From: Nymphaea colorata
Taxonomy: Eukaryota > Streptophyta > Magnoliopsida > Nymphaeales > Nymphaeaceae
Assembly: GCF_008831285.2 (NCBI RefSeq)
Contig: NC_045151.1
Coordinates: 10,840,571-10,904,570, forward strand
Direction of reading: 5' to 3'
Length of the DNA stretch: 64,000 nucleotides
Shown in pieces: positions 23,397-35,733 of the stretch. The notes below the pieces were generated by a model. It made no database searches, was not told the origin of the DNA, and worked only from the letters and a program-made list of their open reading frames with translations. Position 1 is the stretch's first letter; every line of letters starts with the position of its first letter. The position numbers and the translations under genes were made by a program.

Positions 23397-26301
23397 TCAA
23401 AATTTGCTGGATAGTCGTACATTTGGAGTCTAACAGAGTCCAATCCCATAGTTGTCATTATCCTGCACTTGATGATTTTACAAAACCCACCACATAGGAT
23501 TGGTTTATCCCGGGCTTCCTTTGGGGAAAGATAAGAGCTTAACCTAAACCATTTGTAAAACTTTCAATCAGTTGAGGACTCAAACATTTATGGAAAATCA
23601 TCACTTTTAAACCAACCTTTCGTATGGAAGTTTCTAGGAGAGTTGGTGATGTTTATTTTTCTACCCAACCAACCTATGCTATTTTGCATTCACCCTCTTC
23701 TTTAGAGTAGAATTCCTTCCTCTTGGTGATATACCATTTGATGTTAAGAATTTTTGTAAAAGTGATAATTTTGAGTTTTGCTTAAAAACATTTTAAAAGT
23801 GTCTTCTCACACAATGATGTGGCTTTTCTTTATTCTTAGTACCTCCTTGAGCAGAAGGATAAAATTTCAAATTTTTGTTGCTGAACAATGAAAGAGGAGA
23901 CGGCAGAGACCGTGAGAGAGGGAGGAGGAGAAGAAGGAAGAAGGAAGAGTTAGGTAGAGGTTGAAGGCTTACCCAAACGCCGACGCCGAAGCCGCCGTTC
24001 CTTCCTCCGCCGGCCCAAGCGTCGCCACTGCTCTCTCGTCCTCCTCCTGGTCTCACACGGGCGAAACAGAAGAAAGATGGCGACGAGGAAGAAGAGGGAG
24101 ATGCGAGGGAGAAGGACCCTCGCGTCGGGCTCCTCACGCACTTGGGTTCGGGTCCGGATCTGGACCCGACCCGTTTCGCCTGCAAGACATCGAGCGTTAC
24201 ATCAAACTTTGCTGGATAGTCGTACATTTGGAGTCTAACAGAGTCCAATCCCGTAGTTGTCATTATCCTGCACTTGATGATTTTACAAAACCCACCACAT
24301 AGGATTGGTTTATCCGGGCTTCCTTTGGGGAAAGATAAGAGCTTAACCTAAACCATTTGTAAAACTTTCAATCAGTTGAGGACTCAAACATTTATGGAAA
24401 ATCATCACTTTTAAACCAACCTTTCGTATGGAAGTTTCTAGGAGAGTTGGTGATGTTTATTTTTCTACCCAACCAACCTATGCTATTTTGCATTCACCCT
24501 CTTCTTTAGAGTAGAATTCCTTCCTCTTGGTGATATACCATTTGATGTTAAGAATTTTTGTAAAAGTGATAATTTTGAGTTTTGCTTAAAAACATTTTAA
24601 AAGTGTCTTCTCACACAATGATGTGGCTTTTCTTTATTCTTAGTACCTCCTTGAGCAGAAGGATAAAATTTCAAATTTTTGTTGCTGAACAATGAAAGAG
24701 GAGACGGCAGAGACAGTGAGAGACGGAGGAGGAGAAGAAGGAAGAAGGAAGAGTTAGGGAGAGGTTGAAGGCTTAACCAAACGCCGACGCCGAAGCCGCC
24801 GTTCCTTCCTCCGCCGGCCCAAGCGTCGCCACTGCTCTCTCGTCCTCCACCTGGTCTCACACGGGCGAAACAGAAGAAAGATGGCGACGAGGAAGAAGAG
24901 GGAGATGCGAGGGAGAAGGACCCTCGCGTCGGGCTCCTCACGCACTTGGGTTCGGGTCCGGATCTGGACCCGACCCGTTTCGCCTGCAAGACATCGAGCG
25001 TTACATCAAACTTTGCTGGATAGTCGTACATTTGGAGTCTAACAGAGTCCAATCCCGTAGTTGTCATTATCCTGCACTTGATGATTTTACAAAACCCACC
25101 ACATAGGATTGGTTTATCCCGGGCTTCCTTTGGGAAAACATAAGAGCTTAACCTAAACCATTTGTAAAACTTTCAATCAGTTGAGAACTCAATGGAAAAT
25201 CATCACACTTTTAAACCAACCTTTCGTATGGAAGTTTCTAGGAGAGTTGGTGATGTTCATTTTTCTACCCAACCAACCTATGCTATTTTGCATTCACCCT
25301 CTTCTTTAGAGTAGAATTCCTTCCTCTTGGTGATATACCATTTGATGTTAAGAATTTTTGTAAAAGTGATAATTTTGAGTTTTGCTTAAAAACATTTTAA
25401 AAGTGTCTTCTCACACAATGATGTGGCTTTTCTTTATTCTTAGTACCTCCTTGAGCAGAAGGATAAAATTTCAAATTTTTGTTGCTGAACAATGAAAGAG
25501 GAGACGGCAGAGACAGTGAGAGAGGGAGGAGGAGAAGAAGGAAGAAGGAAGAGTTAGGGAGAGGTTGAAGGCTTACCCAAACGCCGACGCCGAAGCCGCC
25601 GTTCCTTCCTCCGCCGGCCCAAGCGTCGCCACTGCTCTCTCGTCCTCCACCTGGTCTCACACGGGCGAAACAGAAGAAAGATGGCGACGAGGAAGAAGAG
25701 GGAGATGCGAGGGAGAAGGACCCTCGCGTCGGGCTCCTCACGCACTTGGGTTCGGGTCCGGATCTGGACCCGACCCGTTTCGCCTGCAAGACATCGAGCG
25801 TTACATCAAACTTTGCTGGATAGTCGTACATTTGGAGTCTAACAGAGTCCAATCCCGTAGTTGTCATTATCCTGCACTTGATGATTTTACAAAACCCACC
25901 ACATAGGATTGGTTTATCCCGGGCTTCCTTTGGGAAAACATAAGAGCTTAACCTAAACCATTTGTAAAACTTTCAATCAGTTGAGAACTCAATGGAAAAT
26001 CATCACACTTTTAAACCAACCTTTCGTATGGAAGTTTCTAGGAGAGTTGGTGATGTTCATTTTTCTACCCAACCAACCTATGCTATTTTGCATTCACCCT
26101 CTTCTTTAGAGTAGAATTCCTTCCTCTTGGTGATATACCATTTGATGTTAAGAATTTTTGTAAAAGTGATAATTTTGAGTTTTGCTTAAAAACATTTTAA
26201 AAGTGTCTTCTCACACAATGATGTGGCTTTTCTTTATTCTTAGTATCTCCCTGAGCAGAAGGATAAAATTTCAAATTTTTGTTGCTAAACAATGAAAGAG
26301 G
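23397..26301. repeat. Ladder of about 800-bp units: host flank (F) plus LTR terminus (C)
   Basis: After the left LTR come F1 (23397-23897), C2 (23898-24201), F2 (24202-24701), C3 (24702-25005), F3 (25006-25501), C4 (25502-25805) and F4 (25806-26301). F is about 500 bp starting TCAAA and identical in kind to the DNA outside the right LTR (39566-40066). C is the terminal 304 bp of the LTR, starting AGACGGCAGAGAC. Unit steps are 804, 800 and 800 bp. F3 and F4 share a deletion (GAACTCAATGGAAAATC) and C3 and C4 share CCTCCACCTGG, so these two units are sisters. The 156-aa minus-strand frames repeated here are LTR/flank translations, not genes. Confidence 0.93.
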
Positions 26302-26605
26302 AGACGGCAGAGACAGTGAGAGAGGGAGGAGGAGAAGAAGGAAGAAGGAAGAGTTAGGGAGAGGTTGAGGGCTTACCCAAACGCCGACGCCGACGCCGCC
26401 GTTCCTTCCTCCGCCGGCCCAAGCGTCGCCACTGCTCTCTCCTCCTCCTCCTGGTCTCACACGGGCGAAACAGAAGAAAGAAGGCGACGAGGAAGAAGAG
26501 GGAGACGCGAGGGAGAAGGGCCCTCGCGTCTGGCTCCTCACGCGCTTGGGTTCGGGTCCGGATCTGGATCCGACCCGTTTCGCCTACAAGACATCGAGCA
26601 TTACA
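26302..26605 (-). repeat. 3' LTR terminus (C5) joined to the gypsy interior
   Basis: This is the only copy of the 304-bp LTR terminus on the left side that adjoins the polypurine tract and coding region. Its minus-strand start reads TGTAATGCTCGATGTC. The rest of a 3' LTR does not follow; host flank F4 does. Confidence 0.9.
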
Positions 26606-26622
26606 TCCTACCCTCCTTAAAT
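26606..26622 (-). promoter_or_regulatory. Polypurine tract of the gypsy element
   Basis: Minus strand ATTTAAGGAGGGTAGGA lies directly before the LTR start TGTAATGC. This is the standard plus-strand primer site of Ty3/gypsy elements. Confidence 0.85.
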
Positions 26623-26653
26623 AAAATTTCGTCCTCGAAATTTAGATCATACC

Positions 26654-27088
26654 TCAATGCAAGAACAAGTGTGGATATTTCTTTTGCATGTCCTCCTCAG
26701 GTTCCCATGTGCTCTCCTTCAATCCATGGTACTGCCATTCCACTTTCACTAAAGGAATTCTCTTAGTGCGAAGCACTTGCTCTCTTTGATCCACAATTCT
26801 AATAGGTTTTTCTTCCATTGTCAGATCATCCTGCACTTGAATACCTTGAAAATCAATCACATGTGTCGGATCTGGTACGTACTTTCGAAGCATGGAAACA
26901 TGGAAAACGTCATGAATATGACTCAAATCAGGTGGCAGTGCCAATCTGTAGGCCACCTCTCCAGTCTTCTCTAATATCTCAAATCGTCCTATGAACCTCG
27001 GGCTCAACTTTCCCTTCACGCCAAAACGAAAAACACCTTTAGTAGGGGAAATCTTTAGGAACACATGATCACCAACCTCAAAAGCCAA
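26654..27088 (-). pseudogene. Gypsy integrase C-terminus with chromodomain
   Basis: 144 aa: FEVGDHVFLKISPTKGVFRF and FIGRFEILEKTGEVAYRLAL (GPF/Y-type module), then LSHIHDVFHVSMLRKY, then a C-terminal chromodomain-like IPLVKVEWQYHGLKESTWEP. Chromodomains target chromoviruses to particular chromatin. The aromatic-cage positions are only partly conserved, as in other Tekay-type domains. The stop at 26654 is the natural end of pol, just before the polypurine tract. Confidence 0.88.
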
Positions 27089-27118
27089 CTCTCTACGCCA
27101 AAAGTCAGCATAGCTTTT

Positions 27119-27697
27119 CTATCTACTCTGAGCAGTCAACAACTTTTTCCTTATCAATAGCACTTGGTCGGTGTAGTGTTGCAATACTAAAGGGTTTTCG
27201 ATCTTACCATCACCCAATTCGGTCCAACAAGCTGGCGATCTGCAAGGCCTTCCATACAAAGCCTCAAAAGGTGCCATCCCAATACTAGAGTGGTAACTGT
27301 TATTATAAGCAAATTCTGTGAGGTTCACATGTTTATCTCATTCTCCTTTCCACTCTAAGACACAAGCATGCAACATGTCTTCTAAGGTCTGGATGGTCCT
27401 CTCAGATTGCCCATCTGTTTGGGGGTGGAACGCTGTGCTTAGCCTAAGCTTGGTACCCAATGCCTTCTGCAGTTGCCCCCAAAACCTAGAGGTGAAACGT
27501 GGATCTCGATCCGAAATGATAGACCTTGGTACACCATGCAATCTCACTATCTCGCCAATATATAACTCTGTGAGACTTTCCAAAGACTGACTAATTCTGA
27601 TTGGCAGAAAATGGGCAGACTTCGTAAGTTGATCAACAATCACCCATATGGCATCATGTTGTCTTCTAGTGCGATGCAAACCAACCACAAAATCCAT
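27119..27697 (-). pseudogene. Gypsy integrase core, broken by stops
   Basis: Frame 27697-27338 carries the DDE core: [35 protein letters not shown] and [20 protein letters not shown], so the acidic triad is visible. Frame 27328-27119 continues with LTEFAYNNSYHSSIGMAPFE and ALYGRPCRSP. Stops separate the two parts and the C-terminal frame at 27088. Confidence 0.9.
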
Positions 27698-27769
27698 CGT
27701 AATGTCTTCCCATTTTCACACTGGGATATCAATCCTTTGCAACAAGCCTCCGGGCCGTTGATGCTCTGC

Positions 27770-29593
27770 TTTGACTCGCTGGCAAACTAAACACTTTTCT
27801 CAAAATTCTGCAATTTCACGCTTCATTCCAGGCCACCAAAAATTTCTCTTCATATCCTGAAACATCTTGGTACTGCCAGGGTGTATAGGAAACTTAGATT
27901 TGTGAGCTTCATCAAGCAACCGTCGCTTCACCCCATCATCTCTAGGAACCCACAATCTTTGTCGAAACCGCAACGAACCACCTTTATCTTGATGCCAAAG
28001 AGAATTTGTCTTCTTACTTTCTTCCATGTTCTTAGCAAACTCTAGATCTTCCTTTTGCTTCATTACAAGTTCTTCCATCAAAGGATGTCGTATCAAGGCC
28101 ATCATCGTTGCCTTGTTCTCATCGCAGAGGTAAGGCTGCCAAGCTATCACATCTTGCAATAATGTCCAAGAACGAGTCAACATACTGCACATTGTTGCCT
28201 TGGCATGTCTGCTCAAAGCATCAGCCACCACATTCGCCTTGCCTGGATGATATGACATGGTGAAATCATAATCCTTCAAGTACTCAATCCATCTTCTTTG
28301 CCTCAAGTTTAGATCCTTTTGAGAGAATATATACTTCAAGGACTTATGATCTATAAACACCTCGAATGTTCCACCATAGAGATAGTGTCTCCACATCTTC
28401 AATGCGAACACAACTGCTCCCAATTCCAAATCATGAGTGGGATAGTGTTGCTCATGAGCCTTCAATTTCCTTGATGCATAAGCCACTACACGACCATGCT
28501 GCATCAACACACACCCATATCCGATCCCCGAAGCATCTTTGTACACCACAAAACCGGAATGACCTGATGGAAGCGTCAGAATAGGGGCAGTAGTAAGCTT
28601 GTCCTTTAGAGTTTGAAAGCTCTTCTCACACTCTTCATTCCAAACAAACTTCACTTCTTTTCTCAATAGCTTCGTCATTGGTGTAGCTATCTTCGAAAAG
28701 TCTTGTATGAATCTGCGATAATATCCTGCCAATCCCAAAAAGCTTCTAATTTCAGTTACATTGCATGGCGTCTTCCATTCCTGCACAGCTGACACCTTAG
28801 CCGGATCGACGGATACTCCATTCTTCGAGATCACATGACCCGGAAAGTTTACCTTCTCTAGCCAAAATTCACATTTTGAATATTTGGCATAAAGCTTATG
28901 CTTGCGCAAATGACCCAACACTCTTCTCAAGTAGTCTCTATGCTCTGCCTCTTTTTCTGAGTACACCAAGATATCATCAACAAAAACAATAACAAATTGA
29001 TCCAAGAACTCTTGGAAAACCCGATTCATGAGGTCCATGAACGCTGCAGGAGCATTAGTCAACCCAAAAGGCATGACCCTGAATTCATAATGCTCATATC
29101 TAGTTCGAAAGGCAGTCTTAGAAACATCTTTCTCCCGTATCAAGAGTTGATGGTACCCTGTCTTCAGATCGATCTTGGAGAAAACCTTTGCATTCTTAAG
29201 CTGATCAAACAAGTCTTCGATTCTTGGAAGCGGATACTTATTCTTGATGGTGACTTGATTCAACATGCGATAATCTATACACAACCGCATTGTCCCATCT
29301 TTCTTTTTAACAAACAACACTGGTGCTCCCCACGGTGACACACTAGGTCGGATGAAGCCCTTGTCTAAGAGCTCCTGCAGTTGCTTCTTCAACTCTTCTA
29401 ACTCTACTGGTGCCATACGGTAGGGTGCCTTAGAAATGGGAGCTGTCCCAGGCAACAACTCTATCTTGAACTCGACGTCTCGAGTTGGGGGCAAACTTGA
29501 CAGTTCCTCAGGAAATACATCGGGATACTCACTCACAATGGCAACCTCCTGCAACCTCACCGGTTCAGCCTCATGGGTCAACACGTTGACCAA
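27770..29593 (-). pseudogene. Gypsy reverse transcriptase, RNase H and integrase zinc region
   Basis: The 597-aa frame (29593-27800) starts at the protease-RT linker and carries all RT boxes: [45 protein letters not shown] and the catalytic FVDDILVYS. RNase H follows ([53 protein letters not shown]). The end is the HHCC region ([22 protein letters not shown]); a stop at about 27797 falls before the two Cys (EKCLVCQ). The RT itself is uninterrupted. Confidence 0.93.
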
Positions 29594-30638
29594 GAAAGCA
29601 ACACTTCTTTTTTTTTATCAAACGTTTAGCCTTCACTTCAGAGACCATTATCTTATCAGTTCGACTGGCCTTACGAGCATGGAACTCCACAGATTGCATC
29701 TCGTTAGTCAACATCTGTATCTGCTTCTTCCTGCAATCTATATTGGCATAGTGCGCATATAACCAATCCATACCCAAAATCACATCAAACTCACTGAGAC
29801 CTATGATCACCAACTGTGCAGGTAAGTGATGTTGATGGATCTCCACGTCCACATCAGGTAGATACTCACGACACAACTCTTGAGCATGCATAAGACTAAC
29901 AACTTTTAAAACATATGGCATCTTTCTAGCCGACACTTCTAGAGAAGTAGCAAATCGACTAGAAATAAACGAATGGGTCACCCCTGCATCAAATAACACT
30001 CTAGCAATATGAGAACCAACAAGTAAAGTACCTTCGACGAGGTCGTGTGCCTGAAGCTCCTCTACGGTAGTAGCATAGACACGTCCAGTTGTCTGTCGCG
30101 CGCTAGAAGAACCGGCCTCAGGTTTCTTCAATTCTCTTTCTTTCTTCAACGGGCAATCATTGATGAAATGTCTCATTCCCCCACAGTGTAAACAAGCCCC
30201 GGTCACTCGATAACATGGCTTCGCAGGGTGTACACGAGAACAAGTGGGGCACTTTGGTGAGGTCGGAGAGGCCACTGACCCCTGAGTGGTCTCACTATGG
30301 CTTGGCCTATTTCGCCAGAATGTTCTGTCATCACGCCTTTCATAAGGCCTTACCCTACCTGCGGCATGTTGGTGCTTGACTGGCATACGCCCACCCTGAG
30401 TGTGCTGAGTAGTTTTCTTCTGATGGTCCCTCTGAGTCCTAGCCCAATCTTCTTCTATGCATCTAGCCATGGTGACCCCCTCGTCTAAGTCACGAGGTCT
30501 ACTTGTCAAAAATTTGCTTCGCAGTCCGTCCCGCAGCCCGCGCACGAACTTGCCTGCTCTGGCCTCATCTGTAGTGTAGAGGTGCGGGCAATACACCTCC
30601 ATGTGTCGATATCTCGCAATATATTCCTCCAAGTTCAT
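29571..30638 (-). pseudogene. Gypsy gag C-terminal half and protease
   Basis: 355 aa: capsid part (EYIARYRHMEVYCPHLYTTD, FVRGLRDGLR), a basic stretch, a zinc knuckle CLHCGGMRHFINDC at about residues 149-162, then retropepsin with VLFDAGVTHSFISSRFA and FDVILGMDWLYAHY. The active-site triplet reads DAG instead of the usual DS/TG. It is cut from the first half by a stop at about 30642 and from RT by a frameshift around 29580-29640, within an A-rich stretch. Confidence 0.9.
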
Positions 30639-30644
30639 TTGATT

Positions 30645-31270
30645 CTACTGCAAATCGAGAAACTCTTGCATTTTCTTGTCCCTGGCATGCACTGGGAAGT
30701 AAGTGTTGAAGAAGGAATCTCTAAACTGCTTCCAAGAGATTGACAGTTGGCCCGCAAACTGGATCTCACTAGTCGATTGCCACCAATTCTTGGCATCACC
30801 CTTCAATAGATATGAGCCATAATTCACTTTATCTTCTTCTGGCACCTTCAGAAGCCCAAAAATGCATTCCACTTCCTCAATCCATTCTTTTGCCTTGTCG
30901 TGACTACCCCGTCCTGAAAAGATAGGCGGCTGCATCGCCATAAACTGTTGGTACGACACCGCCGTTGCCTTCTCCCGAAGTGGGGCACTGGTGTCTCCTG
31001 AAGGAGATGCATTACTCCTCTGATTACTGACCATTGACTGTACTAGCGAGGTCAGCGTCTGCAACGTCGTCAGCAGCATAGCCTGCTGATCCACAGGTGG
31101 AGTCTGCCTCGGTGGGGTTTGGGCACCACACTCGCCCGGGCATTCTGTTGCCCTGAAGTACTGTCATCATGTGGGGTACGCGCGTTAGAATGAGCTGGAC
31201 TTGGCTCCCTTTGTGCCTCTGTAGACGGTTCAACACGCTTCTTACCCCTACGTTGATATTCCATCTGTAC
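30645..31270 (-). pseudogene. Gypsy gag N-terminal half
   Basis: Frame 31094-30645 (149 aa) holds the retrotransposon gag capsid: MQPPIFSGRGSHDKAKEWIE, GDAKNWWQSTS and SWKQFRDSFFNTYFPVHARD. The likely start is further upstream at about 31264 (MEYQRRGKKRVEP...), joined by a frameshift near 31080-31100. A stop at 30642 ends this part. Confidence 0.88.
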
Positions 31271-31467
31271 AAACAAGAACCTTATTCTCAAATCACGTTT
31301 AAGACCAAACTCACAAATCAATTCACAATGTGCCTTAGCACAAAGTTCAAAACATCGATTACATTAGGTACTCATACTTGAAAAATCAAAACTACAAGAA
31401 CAAACAATGCGTACCTGGGCAACACGGCTTCACAGATAGGCTTTAACTCACATCCCTATTGGGGTTT

Positions 31468-31485
31468 GCCATGTCTCTGATACCA
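31468..31485 (-). promoter_or_regulatory. Primer-binding site of the gypsy element
   Basis: Minus strand TGGTATCAGAGACATGGC, four bases inside the LTR edge (GTGTGACA ending at 31490). Initiator tRNA-Met type. It fixes the element's orientation as minus. Confidence 0.9.
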
Positions 31486-31489
31486 AAAC

Positions 31490-32369
31490 TGTCACACCCC
31501 GACCTTTTGACACAACATTTTTTTTTCTAAACATAAAGCATCGAGGTGCGACTACTCTACAATTCAAATGTGAAGGAGCCATGCCATTCAAAACAATGGG
31601 GCGAACTTTCATTTATACAATCATTTCAATTCATACAAAATCACATCGATGTATAACAAAAATGCTCCAAACTATATAATTGATGCCTAACAAAAACAAG
31701 ACATCAATAAAATCAAAATAAGACGCGCCGGCACTACAAAAGACACATCCCAAAACCTCCCCAGTAGGACGTGAGTGAAGCCATCTGCTCAACCTGCTGC
31801 CCCGGATCTGCCAAAACCTGAAAAAGAAACAACTGAAGGCTTAGCCTTCGCAGTGTGGCAACAAGCCAGGAAAATACCAAACCCTCTCAGTTAGGGCTCA
31901 AATCAGAAAACAATTCTCAAAATCATTCATCATCATGTTGTGTCAGAGCACGACACGTACAAGCCACTCAATGGCCACAATATACAATTCAATCACTTGC
32001 TTTCATATCCATCACATGCCCAACAGTCACATATACAATCATCTACATTACATTTTCATTAACTTTAGTGAATTAACAGTTCCTATGGGTACAACACAGG
32101 CACGTGCACACCATGGGCGGCCTACAGCCGAGAGACAACCCCCGTGGTGGCCCATAACAGTATGGACCCATTTCATCCGCTGCAGCGCTAGAGCACTCAT
32201 CCATGGATGTGTGAAGTCCAAGGAGAGATACTCAGCCTTCCCTAGGACACCCAGGTTGGGAAGACGGGAGCCCACGCTCCAAGCACAACACACAACAGTA
32301 CCCTGGGGCCTTGCACCGCCTGCGCTCCGAACAAGCGAGACCAGTGGTAAACAAAGGGGACGTCTCCCA
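31490..32369 (-). repeat. Right (5') LTR of the gypsy element, proximal part
   Basis: Starts TGTCACACCCCGACC like the left LTR and matches it until GACGTCTCCCA, where the copia element is inserted. The last five bases (TCCCA) are the copia target duplication. Confidence 0.92.
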
Positions 32370-32652
32370 TGTAAGAATCTTCGCTTATTCACGTCTCTCC
32401 GTTTGAAATCAGGTAGAATGAGAAGAAGAAATAGAAGAGAAGACAAATGGAGGAAGAGAGTCACCAGCGTTAACAGCCGTGTGATCCTTAATCTATATTA
32501 AAGAATTAACCTAATCAGGTTATAACAAAATATACACAAATTATATAACATTTATAGAAGTGCCACCGCCTAGTATGTTTAGGCGTGTGGATTAGAAAAC
32601 AAGTGGATCAGGTCTGAATAGACCCGAGCCTCCATACGCACAAAACTTAACA
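32370..32652 (-). repeat. 3' LTR of the nested copia (283 bp)
   Basis: Plus-strand ends TGTAAGAATCTTCGC and AAAACTTAACA. It is preceded on the minus strand by the tract GAGGGGGGC (32661-32653). Confidence 0.95.
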
Positions 32653-33085
32653 GCCCCCCTCAAGTTGTGCATGAAATTTGACCATGCATAACTTGTTCTT
32701 CAATTCCCAAAAGTGCTGCCCTGTGAGTCCTTTAGTAAAGATATCAGCTATCTGTTCACTGGTGGATATATAAGTAGGCAAGATCTCGGCTTCTTCAACC
32801 TTCTGACGGATGAAGTGTTGATCAATCTCTATGTGTTTGGTACAATGATGCAGAATGGGATTGAAGGCAATTTTTATTGCACTTTGATTGTCACATAGTA
32901 ATGATGACTGGGCAATAGGAAGATTAAGCTCTCCAAGCAAATGTCATAACCATGATGCTTCAGCTGTCCCTGCAGCCATTGCTCTGTACTCTGCCTCAGT
33001 GCTGGATCGTGCAACAGCACGCTGCTTTTTACTGCTCCAACAAATGAGATTAGAATCAAGAAAAAGACAAAAACCTGAAACTGAT
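32647..33085 (-). pseudogene. Nested copia RNase H
   Basis: The frame 32940-32647 carries the C-terminal half: LLCDNQSAIKIAFNPILHHC, KHIEIDQHFIRQKVEEAEIL and ADIFTKGLTGQHF. The first half (33085-32940, SxAEYRA region) is in another frame, so at least one indel lies near 32945. The stop is natural and falls next to the polypurine tract. Confidence 0.88.
32653..32662 (-). promoter_or_regulatory. Polypurine tract of the nested copia
   Basis: Minus strand TGAGGGGGGC directly before the LTR start TGTTAAGTTTTGTG. Confidence 0.8.
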
Positions 33086-33672
33086 CATCGATCATCGGGA
33101 TCGCCTGCCCAGTCTGCATCAGTATATGTATATATGCTATGTCCAAGAGAAACATTGGGGCATTTTGTGTAGACTAGTCCATCTCCAAGAGAAGCTTTGA
33201 GATACTGCAATATCTGCTTAGCGGCATCCATATGTCCTTCTGTGGGGGCATGCATGAACTGATAAATCTGATTTACAGCATATACTATGTCTGGGCGAGT
33301 AAAAGTGAGGTATTGTAACATACCAACAATGCTGCGATAGAATGTAGGATCGGAGTATGCTGCAGTTCTATCAGATGAAGTCAACTTAGTGTTTAGAACA
33401 CTAGGAGTAGTTATGGGTTTGTAATTAGTCATGCCTGCCTTGTCCAAAACATCAAGGGTATACTTGTGCTGCGTAAGAGTCAATCTATCATTTGTCCTGT
33501 CAAGCTCAACACCCAAAAAATATCGTAATTCACCGAGATCCTTCATCTTGAATTCTTGCTTCAACATATCTTTAACATAGGATATATGTGACGCCGAGTT
33601 CCCAGTGATAACAATATCATCAACATATATAAGCAACCAAGTGGTAGCTTCTCCGGAATGATAGATAAACAA
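33085..33672 (-). pseudogene. Nested copia RT palm and connection
   Basis: 195 aa beginning FIYHSGEATTWLLIYVDDIV, with the catalytic YVDD intact, then KDLGELRYFLGVELDRTNDR, a YLTFTRPDIVYAVNQIYQFM box and the first RNase H Asp (YTDADWAGD). It is separated from the upstream frame by a stop at about 33690. Confidence 0.9.
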
Positions 33673-33690
33673 AGAGTGATCGAGAGAGCT

Positions 33691-35733
33691 TCAGAGAAAA
33701 CCAACTTGTTGTATATGATGAGAAAAACGATCGAACCATGATCTAGAAGCTTGCTTCAACCCATATAGAGATTTTTGTAATTTACAAACCCATTGTTGAG
33801 GATCATGAGTAGTATAGCTAGGAGGTTGCTCCATGTAAACCTCTTCCTTAAGAATCCCATGAAGAAATGCGTTTTTAACATCTAACTGATAAAGAGGCCA
33901 TCCATATGAGACTGCAAGAGAAATAATCACGCGTATTGTTTCCATCTTGATGACTGGACTGAATGTTTCATCATAATCTTCCCCATATTGCTGAGTGAAC
34001 CCACGTGCCACAAAACGCGCCTTATGTCGATCAATGCTACCATCTGGCTTATATTTCAGCTTGTAAACCCACTTGGAACCCACAACATTCTTATCATTTG
34101 GACGAGGAACAATCTGCCAAGTTTGACATTCATGCAAGGCTGCCATTTCCTCATTCATAGCTTCAACCCAACATTTTTCCTTACTCGCATGGTGATAAGA
34201 TTTTGGTTCCACCTTTTTGTTGACTTCTGTCATAAACAACTGAAAATCCAAAGAAAAATTATTATAGCTCACCCATCTATCAATAGGATGTCTCACGCGT
34301 TGTGACTGGCGTGGAACTACGGTTGGATCTGCCGTAGGAACTGATCGCCTAGAATACACCAGGCCTGAGAACCGATTATATGTAGGTGGATCATTGGGCT
34401 GAGGAAATGGAGGCACGCTGTCCAAGGAGCTACTTATAGGTGTTTCGGGTTCATTAACAACTTGCTCCTTGTGTTCATTCAACTTTTCCGCCCCTTGTCT
34501 TAAGATTTCAGCATGTAACCAAGTATCATAAAACTCATTTTTGTCCTTGAGTGTCAGAGAAGTTGCCTTGGAGTCCTGTAACCTACTTTCATCAAAAATA
34601 ACATGCCGTGAAATATGTATACGCCCAGTTTTAGAGTTGTAACATCTATAACCCTTGTAATTTTCTGCATACCTTATAAATCTGCACAAAACAGCACGAT
34701 CTTGAAATTTGTTTCGTAAGGAAACATCAACATGCACATAGCACACACATCCAAAAACACATAAATCTTCATAACACGGCTGTTCTTGATGTAATAGAAA
34801 AAATGGAGATTTTCCATCAAGCAAAGCCAATGGCAGTCGATTTATAGCATGAACAGCTGTATGAAAAGCTTCGGTCCACAATGTCATAGGTAAGTCTGTG
34901 TCATACATCATGCTAAGGGCGCTTTCAACAATATGCCTATGTTTCCTTTCAGCAATTCCGTTTTGCTGAGGTATATGGGGGCATGAATTTTGTCTAGTGA
35001 TCCCATTATCTAGTAGATACTCAGTAAATTCACTAGAAATAAATTCACCACCACCATCACATTGAAAATGCACAATATTGCTGGAATATTTATTCTGAAC
35101 CAAAGCATGAAATTGAGTGAACAGGCGGAAGACTTCTGATTTGTGTTTCATGAAATGAATCCAAGTATATCGGGAATATGAATCAATAAAAATAACATAA
35201 TATCTACTCCCAGAAGAAGAAGGAATTGGAGCAGGCCCCCAAACATCAGAATGTATAGTGTCAAAAGCCTTTGAAGCTCTTTTATTTATTAATTGAAAAG
35301 GAAGGGCATGGCTCTTACAGATATGACAACTCGAGCACATGCTGGACTCACTGACTGAACTCAGACTGGACTTATCTAAGAGCCCATCTGCAACAAGACT
35401 TCGAACAAAAGATTGACTACAATGAGCTAACCGACCATGCCAAATGGATGGCTTATTATATTCTGCGACATTGACTTCACTATGAATTGAAAAGGATGGA
35501 TCTGAAGGGTGAGATTTTGACAACTTTGGAGCTTCTTCAAGAACATACATGTCACCTTTGCGAGTGCCCTCAGCGAACGTCCTCTTGGTTCGAGCATCCT
35601 TGACATAAACAGAAGACGGTGTGAATTCAACAGAGGAGTGAATATCATCAATCAGTTTGGACACTGAGATAATATTTTTCTTGACACTTGGAACAACAAG
35701 GACATTCTTTAATGGAATGGAAGAGGAACCCAT
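33691..35733 (-). pseudogene. Nested copia integrase and RT fingers
   Basis: 680 aa. The GAG-pre-integrase part has WHGRLAHCS and CSSCHICKSH (zinc region). The integrase core has IHSDVWGPAP, VHFQCDGGGEFISSEF and PQQNGIAERKHRHIVESA (acidic triad present; the usual DNGGEF reads DGGGEF). RT follows with WQIVPRPNDKNVVGSKWVYK, GEDYDETFSPVIKMETIR, QLDVKNAFLHGILKEEVYME and KSLYGLKQASRSWFDRF. The frame begins right after the stop that ends the gag-protease frame. Confidence 0.92.

Noticed and set aside
23060-25867. Repeated 113-156-aa reading frames on both strands
   Set aside because: They recur only because the 800-bp LTR-end/flank unit recurs. Their content is GA/CT- and GCC-rich translation with no domain.
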